A stretch of 64,000 nt of DNA from an uncultured Bartonella sp. (GTDB taxonomy: Bacteria > Pseudomonadota > Alphaproteobacteria > Rhizobiales > Rhizobiaceae). The notes beneath the pieces were generated by a model. That model was not told the origin of the DNA and searched no databases. It saw only the letters and a list, made by a program, of their open reading frames with translations. The position numbers and the translations under genes are program-made. Location of the stretch: assembly GCA_946478235.1 (NCBI GenBank), contig CAMLBF010000002.1, forward strand, positions 407,364-471,363, written 5' to 3'. Shown piece after piece: positions 47,537 through 56,543 of this stretch (the first letter of the stretch is position 1; each line of letters starts with the position of its first letter).

Positions 47537-48062
47537 GTTTTTCTATGCTATTCTAATGGGCATTATTGGTGCGGTTATTGTCCATGTCTGTGTTATTTTG
47601 CTTGTGCCCCATTTCAGCCAAACCAATATCTGGTCGCGTTTACAAAACACCGCACCCGAATATGTTTTTACCGCGCTTGACGATAATAACCCAATTGCAA
47701 AAACAGCTGATCCGCTTTTTCACCTGAAAGCCTGCCGTTTTAATCTTGATAATGGACCTGTGCGTTTAAATGCGAGCGAAAACGCATCTTTCTGGTCTTT
47801 GTCTGTCTATAATCGTGAAGGAATAAACTTTTATAGTTTAAACGACCGCACATTGCCGCATAATGCCCTTGATCTTGTCATCGGTACGCCTGGGCAAATT
47901 ATGGAACTAAAACAATCAATGCCTGATAGCATTGCCAATTCTGTTCTGGTCAGTGAAGAATTAAGTGAGGGATTTGTTATCTTAAGAAAATTTTCCCCAA
48001 ATAACAATTTTACTGGTGATGATTTTCTGGCACATGCAACGTGTCGAACGCTGGATTATTAA
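47529..48062 (+). CDS. DUF1254 domain protein, membrane-anchored
   Basis: The 177-residue protein has an N-terminal hydrophobic helix (YAILMGIIGAVIVHVCVILLV) and a periplasmic domain with FHLKACRFNL, ASFWSLSVYNREGINFYSLNDR and FLAHATC, as in small DUF1254 proteins. It overlaps the preceding DUF1214 gene and is probably its functional partner. No catalytic motif is visible. Confidence 0.8.
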   Translation: MTRFFYAILMGIIGAVIVHVCVILLVPHFSQTNIWSRLQNTAPEYVFTALDDNNPIAKTADPLFHLKACRFNLDNGPVRLNASENASFWSLSVYNREGINFYSLNDRTLPHNALDLVIGTPGQIMELKQSMPDSIANSVLVSEELSEGFVILRKFSPNNNFTGDDFLAHATCRTLDY

Positions 48063-48090
48063 GTAACCACTATTGGTCTTTTACGATTGA

Positions 48091-48438
48091 TTATTCTTTA
48101 ACAATTGAAAAAGGCATTTCTTCCGGCCTGTAATCTTCAATTTCTACAAGCCATAAATCGGCATCAAACCTAAGCTCAGCCTCAAGCTTTTCAACTGCTT
48201 CCGGCTCTTCAACATGGTTTAGGATTTTTATAAAACGCCTGTCATCGCTGTCAGTACTATCAGAATAAAAACTCTGTGGGGCTGGCCCATAAAGATCTAT
48301 ATATCCATCATTCTCCCGAAACAAAATGAATATGGTGCCTGCTTCATTAGATCCGCGTCGTGTTAAATAGGCGTAACCACCTTCAGCTCGCACACGGCGC
48401 ATCAATGCGGCAATCCAAAATTCAGATGTCAAACGCAT
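48091..48438 (-). CDS. DUF1491 family protein
   Basis: The 115-residue cytosolic protein has the DUF1491 pattern: RLTSEFWIAALMRRVRAEGGYAYLTRRGSNEAGTIFI at the start, a variable middle (YGPAPQS), and EAELRFDADLWLVEIEDY at the end. Function is unknown. It converges on the DUF1254 gene. Confidence 0.88.
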   Translation of the reverse strand: MRLTSEFWIAALMRRVRAEGGYAYLTRRGSNEAGTIFILFRENDGYIDLYGPAPQSFYSDSTDSDDRRFIKILNHVEEPEAVEKLEAELRFDADLWLVEIEDYRPEEMPFSIVKE

Positions 48439-48554
48439 TTCATACTCCTATTAACGGGACGCATTTGTAGACGAAACATATTCGCATATGAAACATTCCC
48501 GTCAAATGGCCAAATATCGCCGATTAAACCACACAGTGGAAAAATCATATCCAT

Positions 48555-49550
48555 TTAACCGAATAGACCGATTTCTTTCATTTTTTCAATGACTTCACGG
48601 TTTATTTTTCCTGTTATCGACAGACTGAACATTTTCTGGAATTGGCGTAATGCCTCCGCCGTATTGTCATCTTCGGTACCCGTAACATTAACACGGTCGT
48701 TTCCAAAAGCGCGCAATCCCGCCTGAACACGCATGATTTCCGCAGTTGCAGGTTTATAATTCTTATCATCTACGCTTACGGGCTCTTTAGCTGCTGGAGC
48801 TGCGGGCTCTACCTTTTCAGGTTCAGCAGTAGCCTTTTCCGTTGACAGAGATTGTGTTGTCACACTATCGACTTTCGTATGATCTAGTGCCGCTTTTGGC
48901 TCTGCCGATGCCTGTGGTGATTGACTGGCGATTAGCGATGCGATGTCGTCATGTGTCGCTCGAGTCCCATTTATTGTAGCGGCTTGTTTATCTGATGGTA
49001 TTTTTTTACCAGCTTGCTTCCATGCAGCAATTGCATTTCTGGTTTTCGGCCCATCCAAACCATCCAGCGGCCCATCGTATAATCCAAGAGCCGTTAGTTT
49101 CTTTTGTGCATCAAGCAAATTATCTGCAAGTTCTGAAAAACCCGTATTATCAAGCTTTGCAGGTTCTACAGTCCCAGTGGTATTGTTTTCTATAACCGTT
49201 GCAACCGAATTTTCTTTAACAGTTGCAGGCACGCTTGGTTGCACATTGCCCGCACTATTTATAACATTTGCAACATTGTCATTATTCTGCTGCATAGATT
49301 GCAGCGGGCGCGTTTGTATAAAGACGTTATGGTGACTTGCTGTTTGATAGAATAACGCGTTAAACGTCACAAAACCAAAACCAACGATAAATAAAAAGAA
49401 CCCTATTGCCATAAGCGGATTTTTCCGCGCATGGTAATATGTGAATGCAGCCAACCATAGCAATAAGCGCCCTACCCCAGATAGGATGACGCGCAATAAA
49501 CTACGCTGTTTTCCGGCTTGGGTTCTGCTTGTTTTTCGTTTTCTTGCCAT
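48555..49550 (-). CDS. Membrane protein with peptidoglycan-binding domains
   Basis: The 331-residue protein has a very basic N-terminus (ARKRKTSRTQAGKQR), a hydrophobic hairpin (VILSGVGRLLLWLAAFTYYHA; PLMAIGFFLFIVGFGFVTF), a long Asn/Thr/Ala-rich linker, and two PG_binding_1-like units: AQKKLTALGLYDGPLDGLDGPKTRNAIAAWK and VQAGLRAFGNDRVNVTGTEDDNTAEALRQFQ. It probably tethers a cell-wall contact to the inner membrane. The start overlaps the end of the upstream kinase by 50 bases, so the two are co-transcribed. Confidence 0.82.
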   Translation of the reverse strand: MARKRKTSRTQAGKQRSLLRVILSGVGRLLLWLAAFTYYHARKNPLMAIGFFLFIVGFGFVTFNALFYQTASHHNVFIQTRPLQSMQQNNDNVANVINSAGNVQPSVPATVKENSVATVIENNTTGTVEPAKLDNTGFSELADNLLDAQKKLTALGLYDGPLDGLDGPKTRNAIAAWKQAGKKIPSDKQAATINGTRATHDDIASLIASQSPQASAEPKAALDHTKVDSVTTQSLSTEKATAEPEKVEPAAPAAKEPVSVDDKNYKPATAEIMRVQAGLRAFGNDRVNVTGTEDDNTAEALRQFQKMFSLSITGKINREVIEKMKEIGLFG

Positions 49551-50628
49551 TGTTCCTGCATTGTATTTCGGGGGTTAAATCATAATCATTCCGACAACCG
49601 CTATCCTGATAAAGGTTGTTCCTGAACGAGGTTGGTTCTGTTAGAGGTAAGACGATTTTTACACGGGTTCCTCTACCTTTATGGCTGTCAAACGCTATTT
49701 GTCCCCCGACACGTTTGACCAGATCAAAGACCAGCGCAAGCCCTAGCCCTACACCTTCTATCTTGTTGGCAACCACTTCAGGTGCCCTTAAAAAAGGCAG
49801 TCCCAATTGCGCAAGATGCGAAGCTTCCATGCCAATGCCATTATCAACAATTGTCAGTTGGCAAAACCTTTCGGACAAGAGGGAAAGGCTTATGGTAATA
49901 AGTCCATTATCCGGACTATATTTGATGGCATTGGAAAGAATATTAAAACAAATTTGACGGCATGAAATGGCATCTATCGCGCAATTGATTGGCTCAGGTG
50001 CCGTCTTAACACGGATAACACGAGCCCCACGAAGTGGCGCTGTCATCGCTACAGTTTCCTTGATAATATCATCAATTACACAGCTTGCCTGTTTTTCATC
50101 GGCATCGACTTCGCTATGACTTTTTAGAGTATTATCAACAACGTCAAGCAAATGCTTGCCGGCTTGTTTAATCATTGCGATATATTCGCGGCGCTTTTGC
50201 TCTTTTTCTGTCTGTTGATCGACATAATCCAACAGATCAGCAAAACCCAATATTGCATTGAGTGGTGTACGCATTTCATGCGCAACACGCGCTAGTGGTG
50301 CAACATGATTGACCTTATCATCTTTGATATCGTCGCTATTGGCTGCAATATTGAGATAATAACATTCGTTAAATGCGGCTTCACAACTTAAAATTACTGG
50401 TACAAAGCGCGTACGATCAGGGCAATTTAAACGAACCGAAACCGGCATTGCAGAACTTTTTTCACGCAAGTCGGCGAGAAAAGATAATAGAACAATACGA
50501 TCATTTATATGAATGTGATCGGTCAATGTGTCATTGGCACATAATTGCCCAAGAAAGCAATCAGGATCAACGTTTTTTAAGACGATCCCCTGACCGTTGA
50601 CCATAAGTGTGGCTTTCAATGTTTCCAT
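49501..50628 (-). CDS. Sensor histidine kinase without membrane segment
   Basis: The 375-residue protein has an N-terminal PAS-like part (1-100), the H-box region LARVAHEMRTPLNAILGFADLLDY and an ATPase domain (NILSNAIKYSPDN, VDNGIGMEASH, VGLGLALVFDLV, KGRGTRVKIVLPL). No membrane helix is seen. The C-terminal tail after the ATPase domain (about 45 residues, Asn/Lys/Arg-rich) lies partly over the next gene, which suggests a lost stop codon and read-through extension. No response regulator is adjacent. Confidence 0.83.
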   Translation of the reverse strand: METLKATLMVNGQGIVLKNVDPDCFLGQLCANDTLTDHIHINDRIVLLSFLADLREKSSAMPVSVRLNCPDRTRFVPVILSCEAAFNECYYLNIAANSDDIKDDKVNHVAPLARVAHEMRTPLNAILGFADLLDYVDQQTEKEQKRREYIAMIKQAGKHLLDVVDNTLKSHSEVDADEKQASCVIDDIIKETVAMTAPLRGARVIRVKTAPEPINCAIDAISCRQICFNILSNAIKYSPDNGLITISLSLLSERFCQLTIVDNGIGMEASHLAQLGLPFLRAPEVVANKIEGVGLGLALVFDLVKRVGGQIAFDSHKGRGTRVKIVLPLTEPTSFRNNLYQDSGCRNDYDLTPEIQCRNNGKKTKNKQNPSRKTA

Positions 50629-50924
50629 TGCTCTTATCTATATCTCTCAACAACCCTGAATTGGGTCTTTTATTATCCATCAGAAATGGCATTGTTACCT
50701 TTGCCTGCAATCTGGCGATAAGATTTTAATGAAAAGATAATAATGGGCGCGAGAAGCCACTAAACGCCATCTCTTTGCCCTTATGGTTAACAAGTAGCAA
50801 TGAAAACTGGCCTTATGTAGCGAAATTTCCCTTAAAAGGTGTATTCTATCAATAATTCGTCAATCATAAGCTGATAGTTTGCCAAGAATCCTGCTCATTT
50901 GTAATTGCGTTATGTCGGGTTAAC

Positions 50925-51314
50925 ATGCTGCGTTTTTTGATCAAATCATTATTCTTTCTTACTATGTTGTTGGTGGTCATTTCGTTCTTCGGTTCATCAG
51001 GAAGAAACAATGGCTCACATCCTGACCAATATATGAATACTGTAGAAGCATTGATTGCAGTGAAAGACACGGTTAATGACTTGAGCAATTTTTGTGAAAG
51101 AAATTCATCGACTTGTGAAACAGGTAAAACGTTTTTTGGATCGCTCGGTGAACGCGCGCGTGATGGTGCCAAAATAGCTTATGAATATCTTGATAGCACG
51201 TTTGGCACTTCAAAGAACGATGATAAAATGGCGCCAGAACAAATAGAAACCGGATCGATTAATGCCGATCGTAAAGCGGTTATACCCAGTCCCAAACCTA
51301 CCAATATGCAATAA
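50925..51314 (+). CDS. DUF5330 family small exported protein
   Basis: The 129-residue protein has an N-terminal membrane anchor (LIKSLFFLTMLLVVISFFG), then a helical segment (NTVEALIAVKDTVNDLSNFCERNSSTCETGKTFF) with a Cys pair that fits DUF5330, and a polar tail with QIETGSI. Function is unknown. It precedes sufE with a 90-bp gap. Confidence 0.8.
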   Translation: MLRFLIKSLFFLTMLLVVISFFGSSGRNNGSHPDQYMNTVEALIAVKDTVNDLSNFCERNSSTCETGKTFFGSLGERARDGAKIAYEYLDSTFGTSKNDDKMAPEQIETGSINADRKAVIPSPKPTNMQ

Positions 51315-51405
51315 ATCGCGCTTACACGGTAATTAATCCTGTAACTTGAAGCGCCATCTGCTTATAATCAAAATCAGACAACGAGATTCTGGATTAGAAT
51401 AGATT

Positions 51406-51822
51406 ATGACTGATACAATTGACGACATTCTTGAAAGCTTTTCCATGTTAGATAACTGGGAGGATCGCTATCGTTATGTCATTGAACTTGGACGCGAATT
51501 GCCGCCCTTTCCAGAAGAAGCGCGCGACGAGGTACACAAAGTTCCCGGTTGTGTTAGTCAAGTTTGGCTTGTTACCAAAGCCGGCAGTGGTGATGATCCA
51601 GTTATGACCTTCATCGGGGATTCTGATGCACATATTGTGCGCGGTCTCGTTTATATCCTTATTACTTTCTATTCCGGCAAAAAAGCATCCGATGTTTATC
51701 ACGCTGATATAGAAGCATTACTTGAAACTTTAGGTCTTGACGAAAATCTGACACCACAACGGTCGAATGGACTAAGGTCAATGGTACAACGCATTCGTGC
51801 TGAAGCTGCCCAATTCTGTTGA
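51406..51822 (+). CDS. sufE: SufE-like sulfur acceptor
   Basis: The 138-residue cytosolic protein shows ILESFSMLDNWEDRYRYVIELGRELPPFPEEAR and KVPGCVSQVWL with the active-site Cys that accepts persulfide sulfur from a SufS-type desulfurase. The C-terminal LTPQRSNGLRSMVQRIRAEA is also conserved. It works in iron-sulfur cluster assembly. It is encoded apart from a suf operon, as is usual in rhizobia. Confidence 0.92.
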   Translation: MTDTIDDILESFSMLDNWEDRYRYVIELGRELPPFPEEARDEVHKVPGCVSQVWLVTKAGSGDDPVMTFIGDSDAHIVRGLVYILITFYSGKKASDVYHADIEALLETLGLDENLTPQRSNGLRSMVQRIRAEAAQFC

Positions 51823-51980
51823 ACAGTTTTTACTTTTGTTGATTGCTTTTTTTGTTTGTTAAACCTGTGTGTGTTTTAACAAAGCGTCTTTACTGTTAAA
51901 ACTCCTCGTATTGGGCAAAAGTGCTTTTGCTCACAAAATTACTGAAAAGGCTATGTTTTTCTAAAATACAAGCAAAGAAA

Positions 51981-52008
51981 AAAGCGCATTTAATTAAAAA
52001 TGCGCTTT
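51981..52008 (-). terminator. Terminator of mucR
   Basis: AAAGCGCATTT (51981-51991) and AAATGCGCTTT (51998-52008) are complementary. On the minus strand a T-rich run follows, which suits mucR; sufE transcripts from the other side may also stop here. Confidence 0.85.
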
Positions 52009-52041
52009 GAGTGTAGATAATTTTAAAGGATGGGGTAAAGC

Positions 52042-52479
52042 TTACTTTGCTTTTCTTTTGCTGCGCTTACGGCCCAATCCCATTTGCTTGGCAAGAGAAG
52101 AACGTGCTTCCGCATAATTTGGAGCGACCATCGGATAATTTGCATCCAAATCCCATTTTTCTCTATATTGCTCAGGTGTCAAATCATAATGTGTCATAAG
52201 GTGACGCTTGAGTGACTTGAACTTCTTACCATCTTCCAAACAAATAATGTAATCAGGAAATACAGACCGCTTCGGATTAACCGCGGGCTTCTGCTTTTCA
52301 ACTTCAGCTTCCTCAATAACTGCACCACCTGCTTTTACAAAAGCAGCGTGAACCTCTGCAATTAAACTTGGTAATTCACCGGGTCTGATTGAGTTATTTC
52401 CGACATAAGCGGACACTACATCAGCAACCAGAGTGACAATGAAATCGCTCTCATTTTCACTGACGGCTTGATCATCCAT
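52042..52479 (-). CDS. mucR: MucR/Ros-family zinc-finger regulator
   Basis: The 145-residue protein has an N-terminal oligomerisation region (FIVTLVADVVSAYVGNNSIRPGELPSLIAEVHAAF) and the prokaryotic Cys2His2 finger FPDYIICLEDGKKFKSLKRHLMTHYDLTPEQYREKW, followed by NYPMVAPNYAEARSSLAKQMGLGR. MucR binds AT-rich DNA and represses exopolysaccharide, motility and virulence genes, often itself too. The second Cys position of the finger is Asp (CLED), as in many MucR proteins. ATG 52479 has AGGA upstream, so the longer frame to 52527 is not used. Confidence 0.93.
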   Translation of the reverse strand: MDDQAVSENESDFIVTLVADVVSAYVGNNSIRPGELPSLIAEVHAAFVKAGGAVIEEAEVEKQKPAVNPKRSVFPDYIICLEDGKKFKSLKRHLMTHYDLTPEQYREKWDLDANYPMVAPNYAEARSSLAKQMGLGRKRSKRKAK

Positions 52480-52884
52480 CTCTTTATCCTTTTTGTTTTT
52501 CTTTGTTTCCTTGCAACTATAGTGCAAGTGAATGGTTTACTTCATATTGCGTTACACAAAAGCATGTCAATTAGAATATAGACAAATCTCCTATAAAACA
52601 AAGTTCAAAGTCATAACAATTTATTTTAGTATTATTTATAGATTTTACTATAACCTCATATATAAATATATTTAAATTATGACAATGATGTTTCAATTTA
52701 ACACAAAATCATAATTGAACTTATGATCAATTATAATTGTAGCAATTGTTTTTTTTACATACCTATACCAAATGTAAAGGAAAATGTATTCCGCATGTGC
52801 CGGCTTTTAGCAGCATTTTTTTTCACTGTCAAAGTCCTAAAATAATATAAGTCGGCAAATTTTTTTGTTATAGAAAGCTAACAA
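52480..52884. other. AT-rich divergent intergenic region mucR/msrB
   Basis: About 400 bp of very AT-rich DNA without a gene. It holds both promoters, and being AT-rich upstream of mucR it is a likely autoregulatory target of MucR (inference from the family). Confidence 0.5.
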
Positions 52885-53307
52885 ATGAGCGATAAACACA
52901 CATTCAAAATAGTAAAAACAGACGAAGAATGGCGCCATCAACTTACACCAACACAGTATAAGATTACACGTCAACATGGTACTGAAAGAGCTTTTTCGTC
53001 ACCTGATTTTGATACAAGTATACCGGGTATTTTTACCTGTGTTTGTTGTGGAAAACCACTCTATCACTCTGATTCTAAATATAATTCTGGAAGTGGGTGG
53101 CCAAGTTTTGTTCAACCTATCAGCCCCGATGCGGTTGTTTATAATGAAGATCATTCACACGGAATGAACCGCACGGAAGTCTTGTGTGCCGACTGCGGCG
53201 CGCATCTTGGACATGTGTTTCCAGATGGGCCTTTGCCGACCGGTTTACGCTATTGTATGAATGGTTATGCACTGGCATATAATCAACAAAAAATAGCAAA
53301 AAAATGA
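52885..53307 (+). CDS. msrB: Peptide methionine-(R)-sulfoxide reductase MsrB
   Basis: The 140-residue enzyme has zinc-binding pairs CVCCGKPLYHSDSKYNSGSGWPSF and CADCGAHLGHVFPDGP, and the catalytic Cys in GLRYCMNG. It reduces the R epimer of oxidised methionine in proteins. It overlaps the downstream peptidase frame by four bases. Confidence 0.96.
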   Translation: MSDKHTFKIVKTDEEWRHQLTPTQYKITRQHGTERAFSSPDFDTSIPGIFTCVCCGKPLYHSDSKYNSGSGWPSFVQPISPDAVVYNEDHSHGMNRTEVLCADCGAHLGHVFPDGPLPTGLRYCMNGYALAYNQQKIAKK

Positions 53308-53333
53308 AAATTAAATCGATTTTAGGACAAATT

Positions 53334-55421
53334 ATGACCGAATCACCGAAAATTTCGCCCGAAGCAAAAGTAATTGACTATTCAGAAGAACATCACGGAA
53401 AAATCAGGCATGATCCCTATCATTGGTTGAGAGCTGACAACTGGCAAGATGTGTTTAAAGATCCAAGTTGTTTAGACAAAGATATACGTGCTTATCTTGA
53501 AGCAGAAAATGTATATCAAAATAAACACATGGCAGGGACAGTAAAATTACAAGAACAGTTGTTTGAGGAAATGAAGGGGCGCATCAAGGAAGATGATAGT
53601 TCCGTTCCGGTCAAGGATGGCCCGTTCGGTTATGGCGTTTCTTTTGTTACGGGCGGACAACACCCACATTTTTTCCGAATCCTCAGAAATGGCGGTGAAG
53701 AGACTGTCTATCTCAATGGAGATGATCTTGCACGTAATAAAGAATATTTCAATCTTGGTACTGTGCAACACTCACCGGACCATAGTAAATTTGCATGGAG
53801 CTATGATGAAAAAGGCTCTGAATTCTATACTATAAAGATACGTAACTTTGGCGCAACTTCAGATACAAGTGACGAAATAGACAATACCTCTGGCGACGTG
53901 GTCTGGGATGCCAAATCAGAAGGTTTTTTCTATACAAAAATGGATGAGAACCATCGTCCATCAGAACTTTACTATCACAAGCTTGGTAGTGACGCTGCGT
54001 CAGACCCCCTTATATTCCGTGAAGAAGATCCGGGATTTTTCATGGGAGTTGGTGGATCTTCTTTAAATGACTTTATCTATATTGATATTCATGATCATGA
54101 AACATCGGAAGTTTGGCTTATACCGGCCGATCGTCCGTTAACGCCGCCCAAATGTGTAAGACAACGCGAAAAGGGTGTTGAATATAGTCTCAGTGAAGGC
54201 GGCGATGTCTTCTATATTTTAACAAATATTGATGGCGCCAAAGACTTTAAAATCATGTCGGCTCCAGTGTCGGACCCCAATTCAAACAACTGGAAAGAAG
54301 TTGTTCCCCATAAAGCTGGAAGGCTTATACTTTCACATGATGCTTACAAAACACATCTTGTTTGGTTGGAACGTCGTGATGGGTTACCGCAAATAAATCT
54401 TATGCAACGTAATAGCGGTGAAACGCACGCGATCGCCTTTGACGAGGAAGCTTATTCCCTGACACTTCATGGTTCGCCTGAATATGACAGCGAAATAATC
54501 CGCTTTTCCTATTCTTCCATGACCACACCGAGCCAGTTGTTCGATTATAATATGGCAGACCGCAGCCGTGTTCTGTTAAAAACACAAGAAGTTCCTTCTG
54601 GTCATGATAGCCAAAACTATATTACCCGTCGCCTCATGGCAAAAGCGGATGATGGCGCAGAGATACCGATATCTCTCCTCTATCATAAAGATACAAAACT
54701 GGATGGTTCAGCACCATGTTTGCTTTATGGTTATGGCGCCTATGGTATTTCTATTCCCGCCAGTTTTAACACCAATGCGCTTTCTTTGGTTGATCGCGGT
54801 TTCATCTATGCCATTGCACATATTAGAGGCGGCAAAGAAAAAGGCTTTGCATGGTATGAACAGGGCAAACATACGCATAAACGTAATACATTTACAGACT
54901 TTATCGCGTGTGGGCGTTATCTCGTCGCTGAAAAATTTACCTCACATGACCGCCTTGTAGCAGAAGGAGGTTCTGCCGGTGGAATGCTCATGGGTGCGGT
55001 TGCCAATATGGCACCAGCTGATTACGCAGGAATAGTTGCAATTGTACCCTTTGTTGATGTTCTATCAACAATGCTTGATGCATCACTTCCTCTAACGCCT
55101 CCAGAATGGCCGGAATGGGGCAATCCACTGCAATCAGAAGAAGATTATGCTCTCATTCAATCATATTCACCTTATGACAATGTTACGGCACAATCCTATC
55201 CTCCTATATTGGCAATGGCTGGCCTGACCGACCCAAGAGTAACCTATTGGGAACCTGCAAAATGGGTAGCAAAATTGCGGTCTTTAAAAACAGATAATAA
55301 CCCTGTTCTTTTACGTACGAATATGGATTCTGGCCACGCTGGTGCTTCTGGCCGGTTTTCTCGTCTGGAAGAAAGTGCCTATATTTATGCATTTATCCTG
55401 AAAGTTGTCGGTAAAGCATAA
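53334..55421 (+). CDS. ptrB: Oligopeptidase B-like prolyl oligopeptidase (S9A)
   Basis: The protein is about 695 residues, with an N-terminal beta-propeller (HDPYHWLRADNW...) and a C-terminal alpha/beta-hydrolase domain: GYGAYGISIPASFN, IAHIRGGKEKGFAWYEQGK, and the catalytic Ser in EGGSAGGMLMGAVANM, with Asp in GLTDPRV and His in MDSGHAGASGRF. It cleaves short peptides after basic residues. ATG 53334 has AGGA seven bases upstream; the alternative ATG 53304 overlaps msrB. The two genes probably form an operon. Confidence 0.92.
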   Translation: MTESPKISPEAKVIDYSEEHHGKIRHDPYHWLRADNWQDVFKDPSCLDKDIRAYLEAENVYQNKHMAGTVKLQEQLFEEMKGRIKEDDSSVPVKDGPFGYGVSFVTGGQHPHFFRILRNGGEETVYLNGDDLARNKEYFNLGTVQHSPDHSKFAWSYDEKGSEFYTIKIRNFGATSDTSDEIDNTSGDVVWDAKSEGFFYTKMDENHRPSELYYHKLGSDAASDPLIFREEDPGFFMGVGGSSLNDFIYIDIHDHETSEVWLIPADRPLTPPKCVRQREKGVEYSLSEGGDVFYILTNIDGAKDFKIMSAPVSDPNSNNWKEVVPHKAGRLILSHDAYKTHLVWLERRDGLPQINLMQRNSGETHAIAFDEEAYSLTLHGSPEYDSEIIRFSYSSMTTPSQLFDYNMADRSRVLLKTQEVPSGHDSQNYITRRLMAKADDGAEIPISLLYHKDTKLDGSAPCLLYGYGAYGISIPASFNTNALSLVDRGFIYAIAHIRGGKEKGFAWYEQGKHTHKRNTFTDFIACGRYLVAEKFTSHDRLVAEGGSAGGMLMGAVANMAPADYAGIVAIVPFVDVLSTMLDASLPLTPPEWPEWGNPLQSEEDYALIQSYSPYDNVTAQSYPPILAMAGLTDPRVTYWEPAKWVAKLRSLKTDNNPVLLRTNMDSGHAGASGRFSRLEESAYIYAFILKVVGKA

Positions 55422-55430
55422 ATTTAACTA

Positions 55431-55491
55431 AGAGTGTTGCGTGCAACAAAACCTTCTTGAGGCTTTTAAGCTGAGCAACACTCTTTCTCTT
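55431..55491 (+). terminator. Terminator of ptrB
   Basis: AGAGTGTTGC (55431-55440) pairs with GCAACACTCT (55475-55484), with an internal loop of 34 bases and a T-rich tail. Confidence 0.75.
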
Positions 55492-55672
55492 AACATTATA
55501 AGCGGAAGCATTTGCCGATCAGACTATTTGCACAAACTTTTGAACGGCAAATAACAATAAATCTTACATTGTCTTGAAAGTTAATTATTCTACATAAAAT
55601 AACTGGTTGTAGTTTAGTTTATTACTACCATTAGTTTTACACTGTCATTTGTTTATACAGTCAGGTTTTACG

Positions 55673-56005
55673 ATGCGTTCACTTGGTATACCATTACTGG
55701 CACTTGCATTATTTACGATACCAACAGCTCAATTTATGATACCAATAGCGCAAGGCGCGAATATCAGAAAGAATGTTGATGAATATGCCGGTAAACGATG
55801 TAATACTCCAGCAAAAGGCAGTGGTATTGTTGCAGGCTATTTCAGCGGAGTGACAGATAATCCAATTATCAGCTCTGATGAATATGTGCCAGTTGATCGA
55901 TATAGATGTTTCAAATCCATGAAAGAATGTCGTGGGTGGCTTTATACGATGGAGTCGCTTTATGGCTCACTTCCACCGCGGGCGACACTATGCAAACAAT
56001 TTTAA
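55673..56005 (+). CDS. Small Cys-rich secreted protein, first of a tandem pair
   Basis: The 110-residue precursor begins MRSLGIPLLALALFTIPTAQF, a signal peptide probably cleaved after AQG. The mature part has the motif EYAGKRCNTPAKGSGIVAGYFSG, then PVDRYRCFKSMKECRGWLYTM and a terminal Cys (LCKQF). The four cysteines recur in the next gene and suggest two disulfides in the periplasm or outside the cell. I recognise no named family. ATG 55673 was chosen over 55649 by the AGG upstream and the signal-peptide geometry. Confidence 0.75.
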   Translation: MRSLGIPLLALALFTIPTAQFMIPIAQGANIRKNVDEYAGKRCNTPAKGSGIVAGYFSGVTDNPIISSDEYVPVDRYRCFKSMKECRGWLYTMESLYGSLPPRATLCKQF

Positions 56006-56029
56006 ATGGGTCTTGGAGGCCTGCAAGAA

Positions 56030-56368
56030 ATGAATGGTAAATTACTTTTGCTAGCAACACTTGGTTTTACCTGCTTTGCTTTTACTACTTTTAGCAATGC
56101 AAATGGGCGCGATCCCGCCAAGGTCGCCAATATGACTAGTGAATATGCAGGAGAACGTTGTTCCACACCACCGCGTGGCAGTGGAATTGTGGCAGGGTTC
56201 TTTCGTGGCTGGGAACAAACACCATTTCAAAACCGCGGCTCTGGTCTCATGCCGGTTGAGCGTTTCCGTTGTTTTAAAACAATGAACGAATGCCAGTCAT
56301 GGCTAAAAACAATGAACTATTTTTATGGCAAGAAAACCGTTGATACCAGCAAATGCACCAAGTTTTAG
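56030..56368 (+). CDS. Small Cys-rich secreted protein, second of a tandem pair
   Basis: The 112-residue precursor begins MNGKLLLLATLGFTCFAFTTFSNANG (signal peptide). The mature region repeats the pattern of the upstream paralogue: EYAGERCSTPPRGSGIVAGFFRG, PVERFRCFKTMNECQSWLKTM, CTKF. GGAGG at 56015-56019 precedes the ATG. It begins 24 bases after the stop of the first gene, so the pair arose by gene duplication and shares a transcript. Function is unknown. Confidence 0.75.
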   Translation: MNGKLLLLATLGFTCFAFTTFSNANGRDPAKVANMTSEYAGERCSTPPRGSGIVAGFFRGWEQTPFQNRGSGLMPVERFRCFKTMNECQSWLKTMNYFYGKKTVDTSKCTKF

Positions 56369-56486
56369 CTAAAACAGAAAAGTTCTGGCTGAAGCATACA
56401 AATACATGCTGAAGCCTATATGTTGGTACAACATCACTGCCCTCTCACGGACAGTTTAGAATTTTAAGTCTTTTATAGGCAAATAA

Positions 56487-56518
56487 ATAACCACCGCCTT
56501 TAGTTTAGCGGTGGTTAT
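56487..56518 (-). terminator. Terminator of sodB
   Basis: ATAACCACCGC (56487-56497) pairs perfectly with GCGGTGGTTAT (56508-56518). The minus-strand side continues into a T-rich run, matching the leftward sodB gene. Confidence 0.88.
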
Positions 56519-56543
56519 ATAGTTTAATCTTCTAAATTAATCC

